NCBI GenBank assembly: GCA_035276085.1
Contig: DATELY010000209.1
Coordinates: 1-15,792, forward strand
Source: DATELY01 sp035276085
GTDB lineage: Bacteria; Pseudomonadota; Gammaproteobacteria; Steroidobacterales; Steroidobacteraceae
Direction: 5' to 3'
DNA: 15,792 nucleotides
In this document: one piece after another, positions 7,965 through 14,490 of the stretch
Layout of the letters: the number at the start of each line of letters is the position of its first letter
Numbering within the stretch: position 1 is the first letter of the stretch
The notes under the pieces: generated by a model
Told to the model about the DNA's origin: nothing
Seen by the model: the letters and a program-made list of their open reading frames with translations, nothing else
Database searches by the model: none
Program-made: the position numbers and the translations under genes

Positions 7965-8172
7965 CGCAGTGCGCCGTCAGGCCGGTCTCCGGACTTACGA
8001 GCAAGCCGACATGCGCGTCGGCTCCGTTGCATCGCCTTCCCATGCCGGACTCGCGCCGCGACACAGTGGCTACAGTGATGCGAACTTGACTCGATTACCG
8101 TTGCGGGGGCAGTGCCGGAGTTCGATCGTACGATCGTCACCGGCTTCCCGTTAGCACCCGTGCGCCGCACGA
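7965..8172 (-). promoter_or_regulatory. Cobalamin riboswitch upstream of btuB
   Basis: Read on the minus strand, the conserved elements occur in the right order: GGTGCTAACGGGAAGCCGGT (about 8137-8156), then CCGGCACTGCCCCCGCAACG (about 8100-8119), GCCACTGTG and GGGAAGGCG, and the B12 box AAGTCCGGAGACCGGCCTGA (about 7978-7997). GTGCG near 8163-8169 can pair with CGCAC near 7967-7971 as the closing P1 helix. A peripheral hairpin contains the perfect palindrome CGATCGTACGATCG (8123-8136). B12 binding should lower btuB expression. Downstream, UCCUCCC (7920-7926) is a perfect complement of the btuB Shine-Dalgarno GGGAGGA (7873-7879), pointing to control at translation initiation. Confidence 0.93.
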
Positions 8173-8194
8173 GTGGTCACCTGAGGCAGGGCGC

Positions 8195-8224
8195 ACGGTA
8201 GGTTGGGGAACCGCACGGTGTCAA
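8195..8224 (-). promoter_or_regulatory. Candidate sigma-70 promoter for the btuB leader
   Basis: On the minus strand TTGACA (8219-8224, six of six consensus bases) lies 18 bp from TACCGT (8195-8200, three of six). Transcription would start near 8188, just ahead of the riboswitch, which fits. The weak -10 makes this tentative. Confidence 0.4.
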
Positions 8225-8242
8225 GGTTGCTTCAATGGCGTG

Positions 8243-8260
8243 ATCGCGCCGCGGCGCGAT
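8243..8260. repeat. 18-bp perfect palindrome between btuB and hisN-like gene
   Basis: ATCGCGCCGCGGCGCGAT is a perfect inverted repeat in the divergent promoter region, upstream of the btuB -35 hexamer and about 50 bp before the hisN-like start. It could be an operator or a chance GC-rich palindrome; the sequence alone does not decide. Confidence 0.35.
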
Positions 8261-8270
8261 AGGTAAACTC

Positions 8271-8309
8271 ACGTCCACACGTCCACACGTCCACACGTCC
8301 ACACGTCCC
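8271..8309 (+). repeat. Octanucleotide tandem repeat (ACGTCCAC, 4 full copies plus a partial) abutting a start codon
   Basis: Four perfect copies of ACGTCCAC (8271-8302) and a fifth partial one run directly into the ATG at 8310. They occupy the position where a Shine-Dalgarno sequence would be, and none is visible. TAAACT at 8264-8269 might be a -10 hexamer, which would make the repeat nearly the whole leader. Copy number could vary by slippage. Confidence 0.85.
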
Positions 8310-9092
8310 ATGACCCATTCACCCCTCCTGCAGACTGCACTCGACGCCGCCGATGCTGCCGCCCGGGTGATTCGTCAGTACTACCAGAGCAACCTCGCGG
8401 TGACGACCAAGGCGGACAAGACGCCCGTCACGGCCGCGGATGTCGAAACGGAGAAGGCGATTCGGCAGCTCATCGCCGAGCGCTATCCCGACCACGGCTT
8501 TTACGGTGAAGAAACCGGGCAGAGCGCGCTCGATGCCGAGTATCTGTGGCTGGTGGATCCCATCGATGGCACGAAGGCGTTCGTGCGCGAGTACCCGATG
8601 TTCTCCACGCAGATTGCGTTGATGCATCGCGGACGCTTGGTCTTGGGCGTGTCGTCGGCGCCGGTATATGGCGAAGTGGCCTATGCGGAAGTCGGCGCGG
8701 GCGCGTGGTTGGGCGGACGCGCGTTGCGCGTCAGTGAGATCGATTCGATCGAGCGTTGCGCTGTGTCGGCGTCGAACCTGAAGTCGCTCGCGAAATCACC
8801 GCAGTGGCCTGCGTTCGGCGCCCTCGTCGCGCGTGCGGATCGCATTCGCGGGTACGGTGACTTCCTGCACTATCACTTGCTGGCGGCCGGGAAGATCGAT
8901 GTGGCGATCGAGTCGGATGTGAATATTCTGGATATCGCCGCGTTGAGTGTGATTGTGGAAGTGGCGGGTGGCAGGTTCACTGATCTGGAGGGTGGACCTG
9001 TTGGGTTGGAGACGCGGTCCGTGTTGGCGGCGAATGGGAAGTTGCATCGTCCAGTGCTTGAGCTGATGCGCGGGGGTTTGCCCCCACCCTAA
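8310..9092 (+). CDS. hisN: Inositol monophosphatase-family phosphatase, HisN (histidinol-phosphatase)-like
   Basis: Mg-dependent phosphatase of the IMPase/FBPase superfamily, 260 residues. The metal and catalytic motifs are GEE (66-68), DPIDGT (83-88) followed by KAFVREYPMFSTQIAL, and NILDIAALSVIVEVAGG (205-221). In the last, the usual Trp of WDxAA is Leu but the metal-binding Asp is kept. The RGYGDFLHYHLLAAGKIDVAIE stretch resembles HisN histidinol-phosphatases more than SuhB or CysQ, so dephosphorylation of histidinol phosphate is the best guess; inositol phosphate or PAP phosphatase activity cannot be excluded, and no other his gene is near. The start abuts an octanucleotide repeat. The last residues (GGLPPP) and the TAA stop are read from the left arm of a REP unit, so the C-terminus appears to have been altered by that repeat. 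Confidence 0.85.
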   Translation: MTHSPLLQTALDAADAAARVIRQYYQSNLAVTTKADKTPVTAADVETEKAIRQLIAERYPDHGFYGEETGQSALDAEYLWLVDPIDGTKAFVREYPMFSTQIALMHRGRLVLGVSSAPVYGEVAYAEVGAGAWLGGRALRVSEIDSIERCAVSASNLKSLAKSPQWPAFGALVARADRIRGYGDFLHYHLLAAGKIDVAIESDVNILDIAALSVIVEVAGGRFTDLEGGPVGLETRSVLAANGKLHRPVLELMRGGLPPP

Positions 9093-9180
9093 CCCTCCCC
9101 CGCTGCGCAAGGGAGGGGACCGGATAGTCGCTGTGTTCTTGTTCCCTCCCCTGCGGAGCGGGGGAGGGGTAGGGTGGGGG
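9081..9180. repeat. REP/BIME-like pair B, convergent intergenic hairpin
   Basis: The left arm 9081-9119 and right arm 9143-9180 are near-perfect reverse complements (CCCCCACCCTAACCCTCCCC against GGGGAGGGGTAGGGTGGGGG at the outer ends), separated by 23 nt. It fills the gap between the hisN-like gene and the ABC ATPase, which converge, and supplies the stop codon of the former. It could act as a two-way terminator or transcript-end stabiliser. I see nothing else in 9093-9199. Confidence 0.9.
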
Positions 9181-9199
9181 CAACCGAGCGAAGCGCTCT

Positions 9200-9970
9200 T
9201 CAACCCTCCGCCACGAACGTACGACCCCCCTCCCACTGCAACTCCCGCACCTTCACACCATAAAGCCGCCCGATCGTCTCTGCCGTCAGCACTTCATTTG
9301 CCGGCCCGCTCAACCAGTCACCATCCCCGAACAGCAACACGGCCTGCTGTGCAAAGCGCGCAGCCATGCCGGCATCGTGCAAACTCATCACCACACCGCG
9401 TCCGCGCGCGGCGCGTTCCTGCAGCACTTCCAGGATATGCAGCTGGTGATGCGGATCGAGATGATTCAGCGGTTCATCGAGCAACAGCACTCGCGGATCT
9501 TGTGTGAGCAGCAGCGCCAAGGCGACGCGGCGACGTTCGCCGCCCGATAGCGTCGTAATGTCACGTGTCTCGAGATGTTCGATTTCCGCTTGCGCCAGCG
9601 CTTGGCGAGCGATCTGCCGATCCGCCTCATCTTCGAGATCCCAGAAACCGAGATGCGGTGAGCGACCCATCAGCACGAGTTCCATGACGGTCGCGGGGAA
9701 GGGATCCTCGCTCGTCTGGGTCAACAAGCCCAACTGTCGCGCGAGCGCTTTGCGTGGCCACTGTGCGAGCGGCCGTTGAGCCAGCTGGATCTCGCCGCGG
9801 GCACTCGCGCGCAATCCCGCCAGTGTATGCATGGTCAGCGTCTTGCCGGCACCATTGCGGCCGAGCAGGGCAGTGATCGTGCCCTCCTGAACCGTCAGAT
9901 CGAGAGCACGCACGAGCATGCGCTCCTGCACGACGATGTCGATGCCACGGCTTTCGAGCAGGACGACCAT
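9200..9970 (-). CDS. ABC transporter ATP-binding protein, iron-siderophore/B12 (FecE/BtuD) type
   Basis: Nucleotide-binding subunit of an ABC importer, 256 residues. Walker A is GRNGAGKT (37-44), the Q-loop lies in LGLLTQTSEDPFPATVMELV, the signature is LSGGERRRVALA (141-152), Walker B is RVLLLDEPLNHLD (160-172) and the switch His is in VVMSLHDAGMAARFA. The MELVLMGRSPHLGFW segment after the Q-loop is typical of ATPases that pair with FecCD/BtuC permeases. The start ATG (9970) overlaps the stop of the upstream gene by one base (TGATG), suggesting coupled translation. The reading frame stays open much further upstream, but that is not a fusion: family homology begins at MVVLLESRGIDIVVQERMLV. 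No permease or binding protein is in the window, so its substrate is unknown; the nearby btuB makes B12 a possibility only. Confidence 0.9.
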   Translation of the reverse strand: MVVLLESRGIDIVVQERMLVRALDLTVQEGTITALLGRNGAGKTLTMHTLAGLRASARGEIQLAQRPLAQWPRKALARQLGLLTQTSEDPFPATVMELVLMGRSPHLGFWDLEDEADRQIARQALAQAEIEHLETRDITTLSGGERRRVALALLLTQDPRVLLLDEPLNHLDPHHQLHILEVLQERAARGRGVVMSLHDAGMAARFAQQAVLLFGDGDWLSGPANEVLTAETIGRLYGVKVRELQWEGGRTFVAEG

Positions 9971-10740
9971 CAGTGCTTGACCCAGCCGATCTCTTGCGCC
10001 GATTGCGGTCCGATCAGCACCCAGCGCAATGACTCGGGAATCTCTGCGCGCTGGGGCGACAGCGGCACACGCCCGCCCATCAGCTCTGCGTAGCGCTGCG
10101 GATACAGCGGCTCGCGATCGGGTTCCGCAAAGCCTTGCGGATGCAGCGGCAAATTGTCGGGACCGTATTTGTCGGTAGCGCCCAGCGTATGCAGCAGCTC
10201 GTGTGCGATCACGACATCGTTCGAGCCTTCCATCTCGCGATCCGCAAACGCATTCACGACGCCAACCAATCCCTTCTGCAGCCCGAGCGAATGCGGCAGC
10301 GTCGGTGAGCGTTGCGGATCGTGGAAAAGAACGAACATCGCGATGTCCGGCGTCGGGCCCGGCAGCTTGCGCAGAATGCGCCACGAGTAGTAACGCAGTC
10401 GCAAGCTCCACACCATCACACGGGGTGCGCTGGCACCCGGTTCGATGGTCGGCGGCAGCTCGCGTTGTGCCGGCCCGAGCGTGAAGCGCACCGGGCGATC
10501 CAGATGGACGCCGTACTGTTCGGCCTGCTCGGAGAAGAATCTTTCCAACGGCAGCAACCCATCGGCGCTCATGTCGCCCACGAACTGCTCGGCCACCGCG
10601 CTGCCATCGCCGTTGATGGGCAACACGACCACGCGCAGCGAGTTGTCCCAATTCGTGCTGTAGATGCGATCGGAAATCGTGCTGAAGATGACGATGATCA
10701 GGATGAGCAGCAGGATCAGAATGCGCAGCCGTTTGAACAT
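9970..10740 (-). CDS. Membrane-anchored metzincin-like zinc protease, uncharacterised
   Basis: A 256-residue protein that I do not recognise as a named gene. It has a basic N-terminus and one strong hydrophobic segment (about 6-24, RILILLLILIIVIFSTISD), so it is probably anchored in the inner membrane with the rest in the periplasm. HELLHTLGATDKY starts at H180 and fits the metzincin consensus HExxHxxGxxH/D, with H180, H184 and D190 as zinc ligands and E181 as the base. YAELMGG about 30 residues later offers a Met-turn (M221). It lies 12 nt after the CPXCG gene and overlaps the ABC ATPase start by one base, so it belongs to the lpoA - yraN run. Neighbour LpoA activates a peptidoglycan synthase, which hints at envelope work, but substrate and activity are unknown. 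No good Shine-Dalgarno sequence is visible. Confidence 0.8.
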   Translation of the reverse strand: MFKRLRILILLLILIIVIFSTISDRIYSTNWDNSLRVVVLPINGDGSAVAEQFVGDMSADGLLPLERFFSEQAEQYGVHLDRPVRFTLGPAQRELPPTIEPGASAPRVMVWSLRLRYYSWRILRKLPGPTPDIAMFVLFHDPQRSPTLPHSLGLQKGLVGVVNAFADREMEGSNDVVIAHELLHTLGATDKYGPDNLPLHPQGFAEPDREPLYPQRYAELMGGRVPLSPQRAEIPESLRWVLIGPQSAQEIGWVKH

Positions 10741-10752
10741 GGGCGCGCGGGA

Positions 10753-10932
10753 TCAGGAGGCTTCGACGTCGAGCGAGAGCAACTCGCCCGCCTCTGCCGT
10801 GTACGTCACCTGCATGGGGCAACAGCACACCGAGCAGTCCTCGATATAGCTTTGCGAATCCACCGAGAGATCGAGCCAGAGCTCGATCGTCTCGCCGCAG
10901 CTGGGGCACGTCACTTCAACGTTGGTTTCCAT
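10753..10932 (-). CDS. CPXCG motif-containing cysteine-rich small protein
   Basis: A 59-residue protein starting METNVEVTCPSCGETIEL. The first knuckle is CPSCG (9-13) and the second is in YIEDCSVCCCPMQVTY (29-44), giving four or more cysteines for a zinc-ribbon site. This matches the CPXCG cysteine-rich family of small gammaproteobacterial proteins (usual second half DCxVCCxP), whose function is not known. The rest of the protein is acidic. It starts 12 nt after the yraN stop and ends 12 nt before the metzincin-like gene, so it is co-transcribed with both. Confidence 0.88.
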   Translation of the reverse strand: METNVEVTCPSCGETIELWLDLSVDSQSYIEDCSVCCCPMQVTYTAEAGELLSLDVEAS

Positions 10933-10944
10933 GGCATCACATCG

Positions 10945-11325
10945 TCACGAGCCGTCGGCGTTGAACGCGCCTTTGATCCAATCGAACTGCAGCTTGCCAG
11001 CTGTGTCCGGCGACAGGGCGACGACGTCGAAGCGGGCGGGATAGCGGCGCAAGTCGCTGCGTGTGGCCAGCAGATGACGTGCGGCGGCGATCAGTCGCCG
11101 TTGTTTGCGTGCAGTGACTGAGGCGGCCGCGCCACCGAAGGAGTCGTCGGCGCGATAGCGCACTTCGATCAGCGTCAGTGTAGTGCCGTCGAGCATGACC
11201 AGATCGATCTCGCCCATGCGGCAGCGGTGATTGCGCAGAACGAGCTTCAGCCCTCGAGCCTGTAATTGCTTCAGCGCCTCGGCTTCGCCTGCGCCGCCCG
11301 CTTCCTTGCGGTTGCCGTTCCACAT
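10945..11325 (-). CDS. yraN: YraN family (UPF0102) endonuclease-like protein
   Basis: A 126-residue protein with the restriction-endonuclease-like fold of the UPF0102 family. Family marks are GEAEALKQLQARGLKLVLRN, CRMGEIDLVMLDG (E and D of the nuclease core), TLIEVRYRAD in place of the usual VEVKxR, and SVTARKQRRLIAAARHLL. The Lys of the ExK motif is Arg here, which may matter if the protein is catalytic. Its role in the cell is not settled. The 12-nt gap after lpoA overlaps a Shine-Dalgarno GAGGA that begins inside the lpoA stop region. The lpoA - yraN order is the usual gammaproteobacterial one. Confidence 0.93.
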   Translation of the reverse strand: MWNGNRKEAGGAGEAEALKQLQARGLKLVLRNHRCRMGEIDLVMLDGTTLTLIEVRYRADDSFGGAAASVTARKQRRLIAAARHLLATRSDLRRYPARFDVVALSPDTAGKLQFDWIKGAFNADGS

Positions 11326-11337
11326 GCGGTTTCATCC

Positions 11338-13215
11338 TCAAGGCGTCGTCGCGTTGCTGGCCAGCGTGCGCGCGCGGCCACTGGTGACTTGAGCCCAATC
11401 GAGCTGTCGATGCACGCGGCCGTTCGGATCGACGCGCAAGAGTCCGGTCATTCCCGGTATGGGTTGAGTCGCTGTGCCGCTCTTCAGCGCCGGGACGAGG
11501 CGATAGGCATCGAAGCCGAATGCATAGAGCCGGCCGCGCCCGCGTGCGCGCGTCGGCCACTGGCGTTGCAGGGCCGAACGCAGATCGGTGGAAACAGAGT
11601 CCGGCGAGATCACCCAGGGCATGTCGGGGAAGATGACGCCCTCGATGTCGTTGTTCGCTCGGGCGTCGGGCTCGAAGATGTCCGAGGTCGAATACACCGG
11701 CAAGTCCTGCGAGAGATGGAAGCGCAGCGCCGGGCGCAACGAGCGGCCTTGCTGCGGCTGGGCGCCGATGAAGATGAACTGCACATCGGTCCGTGCGCGC
11801 GGCTCGAATTCCATGCGCGTGCCGAGCGTTGCCATCAGCGCTTTGGCGCGTGCGCGACTCTCGTCGATCAACAGCAGCTCTGTGACCGGCTGCGAGTAAT
11901 CCCGCGCTGCCGGATCGTAGTACTCGACACCCGCAATGCTGCCGCCGAGTTCACGCAAGCCGCTTTCGAATGCTGCGTAAACCCGTTGTCCCCAATCGTT
12001 CTTCGGTACGAGCACGGCACCGCGCGAGCGGCCATCCGCGATGATGCGTTGAGCGACCTGCCGTGCTTCTTCTTCGGGATCGAGTGCGAACTGAAACATC
12101 AGCGGCGGTGTGACCGTGCCCTCGGCCAGATGATTCAACGCCAAGGTCGGAACGGAGACCGCGCCTGCATTCGATACCGTCGTCACTTCATCCTTCGTCA
12201 ACGGCCCCACGATGAACTGCGCGCCCTCGGCGATGGCCTGGCGATACGCTGTCTCTGCACCGAGTGCAGTCGAGTCGTACACGCGCACGGTGGGGCGTGT
12301 GCCGCCCACTTGTTCGAAGTATCCGGCCAGGAAACCATCGCGCACGGCAATCGCTGCGCCTTGCGCTCGACCTGTCAGCGGCAATACGAGCGCCACTTGC
12401 GCGGGATATTCCAGGCTTGCACCCAAGTCGGGCAGTACATCCTGCTGCAGGACTGAGTTTGCAGGATGCGCGGGATAGCGCTGACGCCAACGCTCGAGCT
12501 CATCGCCTGCCGATAGTGGATTGCGTGCGGAAGCCAGCGCCGCACGACTGAGCTCCAGCCAGCCCGCCAGCGTGGTGTTCGCGCCCGGAGGCACAGCGAT
12601 ATCTGCGCCCGCTGCTGCACTTCGTTGCAGGCCCTGCCAGATCATGCGGCGGTTGTCCTGGATCGCTTTGGGATCGCTCAGCCCTTGTTCGCGTTCCATC
12701 GCGATGGCGATGGCTGCCGCGGGTCGATTCATCTGAAACAGTGCCAGCGCACGCAAGCGCTGGATCTCACCGATGTGCTCTTGCGGCGGCGGTTGTGGAA
12801 TGCGGTCGAGCTCTGCAAGTGCGCGTTCAGGCTTCTGTTCCCGCAGCGCCAGCTCAGCAGCCACTTCGGCGCGCAAGGCGTAGTCGACGGTTGGAAGCGT
12901 GGGGCTCACTTGTGCCAGCGTGATCGTGGCTTGTTTGGGATCGTCGGCGAGCACCCATTGACGTGCTGCTCGCAGCAGAAAGCGATCGCGCAATTCGCGC
13001 GATGCTGTGCCAGCCGCTTGTTGATACGCGGTGGCCGCCTGCTGATGAGAGCCTTCGCGAGCCAGTCGGTCGGCACGTTGAGCGACGCGGTCAGGTGCGC
13101 CCTGTCCTTGCGTTCCTGTTTGAGTGGGTGTGCAGGCGGCAAGCATCACGAGCGTGCTCACGAGGCACAGCCCGCGCAGCGTAGGTTTCGAGCGTTGCAG
13201 GCGGATGCCTTGCAT
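11338..13215 (-). CDS. lpoA: Penicillin-binding protein activator lipoprotein LpoA
   Basis: Outer-membrane lipoprotein that reaches through the periplasm to activate the peptidoglycan synthase PBP1a. With the ATG at 13215 the product has 625 residues. The signal peptide ends in the lipobox LAAC, so C28 is lipidated. A TPR-like helical N-terminal domain follows (about 40-260; ADRLAREGSHQQAATAYQQA and similar helices). The C-terminal periplasmic-binding-protein-like domain begins near VALVLPLTGRAQGAAIAVRD and runs through FIVGPLTKDEV, VPTLALNHL, VPKNDWGQRVYAAF, VQFIFIGAQPQQGRSLRP and a final region ending in GLLRVDPNGRVHRQLDWAQV. An in-frame TTG at 13230 would add five residues; I prefer the ATG because GGAG lies nine bases before it. 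It heads the minus-strand run down to the ABC ATPase. Confidence 0.93.
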   Translation of the reverse strand: MQGIRLQRSKPTLRGLCLVSTLVMLAACTPTQTGTQGQGAPDRVAQRADRLAREGSHQQAATAYQQAAGTASRELRDRFLLRAARQWVLADDPKQATITLAQVSPTLPTVDYALRAEVAAELALREQKPERALAELDRIPQPPPQEHIGEIQRLRALALFQMNRPAAAIAIAMEREQGLSDPKAIQDNRRMIWQGLQRSAAAGADIAVPPGANTTLAGWLELSRAALASARNPLSAGDELERWRQRYPAHPANSVLQQDVLPDLGASLEYPAQVALVLPLTGRAQGAAIAVRDGFLAGYFEQVGGTRPTVRVYDSTALGAETAYRQAIAEGAQFIVGPLTKDEVTTVSNAGAVSVPTLALNHLAEGTVTPPLMFQFALDPEEEARQVAQRIIADGRSRGAVLVPKNDWGQRVYAAFESGLRELGGSIAGVEYYDPAARDYSQPVTELLLIDESRARAKALMATLGTRMEFEPRARTDVQFIFIGAQPQQGRSLRPALRFHLSQDLPVYSTSDIFEPDARANNDIEGVIFPDMPWVISPDSVSTDLRSALQRQWPTRARGRGRLYAFGFDAYRLVPALKSGTATQPIPGMTGLLRVDPNGRVHRQLDWAQVTSGRARTLASNATTP

Positions 13216-13270
13216 GTCCGGGTGCTCCAAAGCAGCATGGGGCGACAGGTGCTTGTCGCGACGAGCGGCG

Positions 13271-13276
13271 ATTATA
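13271..13276 (-). promoter_or_regulatory. Candidate -10 element of the lpoA operon
   Basis: A perfect TATAAT on the minus strand lies in the 75-bp divergent region, about 55 bases before the lpoA ATG. The sequence 16-18 bp upstream shows no good -35 hexamer and would overlap the first codons of rsmI, so this promoter call is tentative. Confidence 0.4.
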
Positions 13277-13290
13277 GGGGCCCACCGCCG

Positions 13291-14175
13291 ATGTCTGCTG
13301 CCGATAACGCTGAGTCACGTACCCCGCATGCGGTCCGGCGCGGTGTTCTCTACGTCGTGGCCACGCCCATCGGCAACTTGAGCGATCTGAGCCCGCGCGC
13401 GCAAGAAGTGCTCGGCAGCGTGGACGTCATCGCTGCCGAAGACACGCGGCACACCGGCGCATTGCTCAAGAGCGTCGGAATCGGCGCCCGCACGCTCGTC
13501 GCTCTGCACGAGCACAACGAACAGGCACGGGCCGGCGAGCTCGTGCAACGCTTGAGTGAAGGGCTGAGCGTTGCGCTCGTGAGCGATGCAGGGACACCGC
13601 TCATCAGCGATCCAGGTTTCGATCTCGTGCGCCAGGCAGCGGATCGCCATATCGAGATTGTCGTGATTCCCGGCCCCTGTGCAGCGATTGCGGCATTGTC
13701 CATTGCGGGCCTGCCAACCGATCGTTTCGTGTTCGAGGGATTTCTGCCGGCGAAGACACAGGCGCGACGCGAACGCTTGCACGGCCTCAAGCAAGAGCCG
13801 CGCACCCTCATCTTTTATGAAGCGCCTCATCGTTTGGGCGAAGTGCTGCAGGACATGAGCGCGACGCTCGGCGCCGGCCGCCGCGCATTGATCGCACGTG
13901 AGCTCACGAAACTGCATGAAAGCGCGTATCGCGGCACGCTCGAGGAGCTGATCGCACGCGAGCAAGGCGACGCAAACATGTCGCGGGGAGAGATCGTCAT
14001 CGTCGTCGCGGGTGAAACGGTCGAGAACGCGATGCCGCGCGATGTCGAGCGCGTGCTGCGTGTACTGCTCGATGAGCTGTCACCAGCGCAAGCGGCGAAG
14101 CTTGCCGCGCGACTCACGGGAGCCCGGCGTGGGGAGTTGTACGACTTGGCACTGCAGTGGGGAGCGAAGAGCTAA
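13291..14175 (+). CDS. rsmI: 16S rRNA (cytidine(1402)-2'-O)-methyltransferase RsmI
   Basis: SAM-dependent enzyme that 2'-O-methylates C1402 of 16S rRNA in the decoding centre. From the ATG at 13291 the product has 294 residues, the usual RsmI length. Tetrapyrrole-methylase-fold motifs are LYVVATPIGNLSDLSPRAQE (20-39), VDVIAAEDTRHTGALLKS, ALHEHNE, VALVSDAGTPLISDPGFDLV, VVIPGPCAAIAALSIAGLPT and FVFEGFLPAK, RTLIFYEAPHRLGEVL, ARELTKLHESAYRGTLEEL and GEIVIVVAG. The frame is open upstream to 12625, but that part is antisense to lpoA and unlike any RsmI. The gene is divergent from lpoA and ends seven bases before a REP unit. Confidence 0.96.
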   Translation: MSAADNAESRTPHAVRRGVLYVVATPIGNLSDLSPRAQEVLGSVDVIAAEDTRHTGALLKSVGIGARTLVALHEHNEQARAGELVQRLSEGLSVALVSDAGTPLISDPGFDLVRQAADRHIEIVVIPGPCAAIAALSIAGLPTDRFVFEGFLPAKTQARRERLHGLKQEPRTLIFYEAPHRLGEVLQDMSATLGAGRRALIARELTKLHESAYRGTLEELIAREQGDANMSRGEIVIVVAGETVENAMPRDVERVLRVLLDELSPAQAAKLAARLTGARRGELYDLALQWGAKS

Positions 14176-14183
14176 CGCGCTCC

Positions 14184-14254
14184 TGTCCCCTCCCCTGCGA
14201 AGCCCCTCGTCAGGGGTTCCGAAGCGGCTCGGGGGAGGGCTAGGGTGGGGGCGC
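14184..14254. repeat. REP-like unit C with an inserted mini-hairpin
   Basis: A REP unit of the CCCTCCCCTGCGAAG ... GGGGGAGGG type directly after rsmI. Unlike all other copies in the window, its centre is interrupted by about 25 nt containing CCCCTCGTCAGGGG (14203-14216) and flanked by repeated GAAGC. Position after rsmI suggests it may serve as its transcript end. Confidence 0.75.
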
Positions 14255-14281
14255 TTGAGCGTGGACCCGTACTTCCAGCTG

Positions 14282-14296
14282 CCCCCATCCTGTCCT
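14282..14296. repeat. Left half of REP-like unit D, split by the IS110 element
   Basis: CCCCCATCCTGTCCT is identical to the start of the intact unit at 15591-15630. The match stops after the CTT at 14295-14297, where the insertion sequence begins. The missing half resumes at 15451. Confidence 0.9.
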
Positions 14297-14310
14297 TGTA
14301 TGTTTCAAGG

Positions 14311-14490
14311 ATCATGGGTGTGATCACAAAGAAAGTCTCTGCTAAGTTTTCAACCGACGTGGTAGACCGACCTGTCCGGGGTCGCCAGACCGTGGGGAAG
14401 CATGGGTCGCCACGACGGTTGATTCCAAACATCCCGAACAGTTGCGCGGATCGACAGTCCGCATTTTGCAAGGATGGGAGTAGGAGAGGT
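14311..14490 (+). ncRNA. Predicted bridge RNA of the IS110 element
   Basis: Four structures can be drawn by hand. (1) A 5' hairpin, GATCA (14310-14314) with TGATC (14321-14325). (2) A target-binding loop: stem CAACCGACGTGG (14351-14362) with CCACGACGGTTG (14410-14421), one mismatch, and inner GACC (14365-14368) with GGTC (14405-14408). Its apical hairpin is GGTC-GCCA-GACC (14380-14391). The internal loop holds CCTGTCC (14371-14377) on one side and GGGGAAG (14394-14400) on the other. (3) A donor-binding loop: TTCC-AAA-CATCC (14423-14434) with GGATGGGAG (14472-14480), apical hairpin GCGGA/TCCGC (14446-14462). (4) Its internal loop holds ACAGTTGC (14438-14445) and TGCAAG (14467-14472). The first two guides match the occupied REP target, the last two match the element's own ends. 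The 5' end is inferred from the junction promoter and the 3' end is approximate, near the transposase ribosome binding site. Confidence 0.82.

Noticed and set aside
8271..8309. CRISPR-like array
   Set aside because: An 8-nt tandem without spacers is a simple sequence repeat.
9971..10909. Upstream extension of the ABC ATPase frame to a 569-residue protein
   Set aside because: The extra part is antisense-free but out of frame with the metzincin-like and CPXCG genes on the same strand, is Arg/Ala-rich and has no ABC homology; the ATPase has a proper start at 9970.
13255..13278. Plus-strand promoter for rsmI (TTGTCG with TATAGG)
   Set aside because: The spacing is only 12 bp, too short for a sigma-70 promoter.
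12625..13290. N-terminal extension of RsmI
   Set aside because: This open frame is antisense to lpoA and unlike the family; the ATG at 13291 gives the usual RsmI length.
14245..14490. N-terminal extension of the transposase
   Set aside because: It would start outside the IS boundary and run through the structured left end; the ATG at 14491 has a strong ribosome binding site and matches the family N-terminus.
14176..14490. rnpB or another housekeeping RNA after rsmI
   Set aside because: The stretch is fully accounted for by a REP unit, the split unit and the IS110 left end; none of the conserved RNase P RNA segments was seen.
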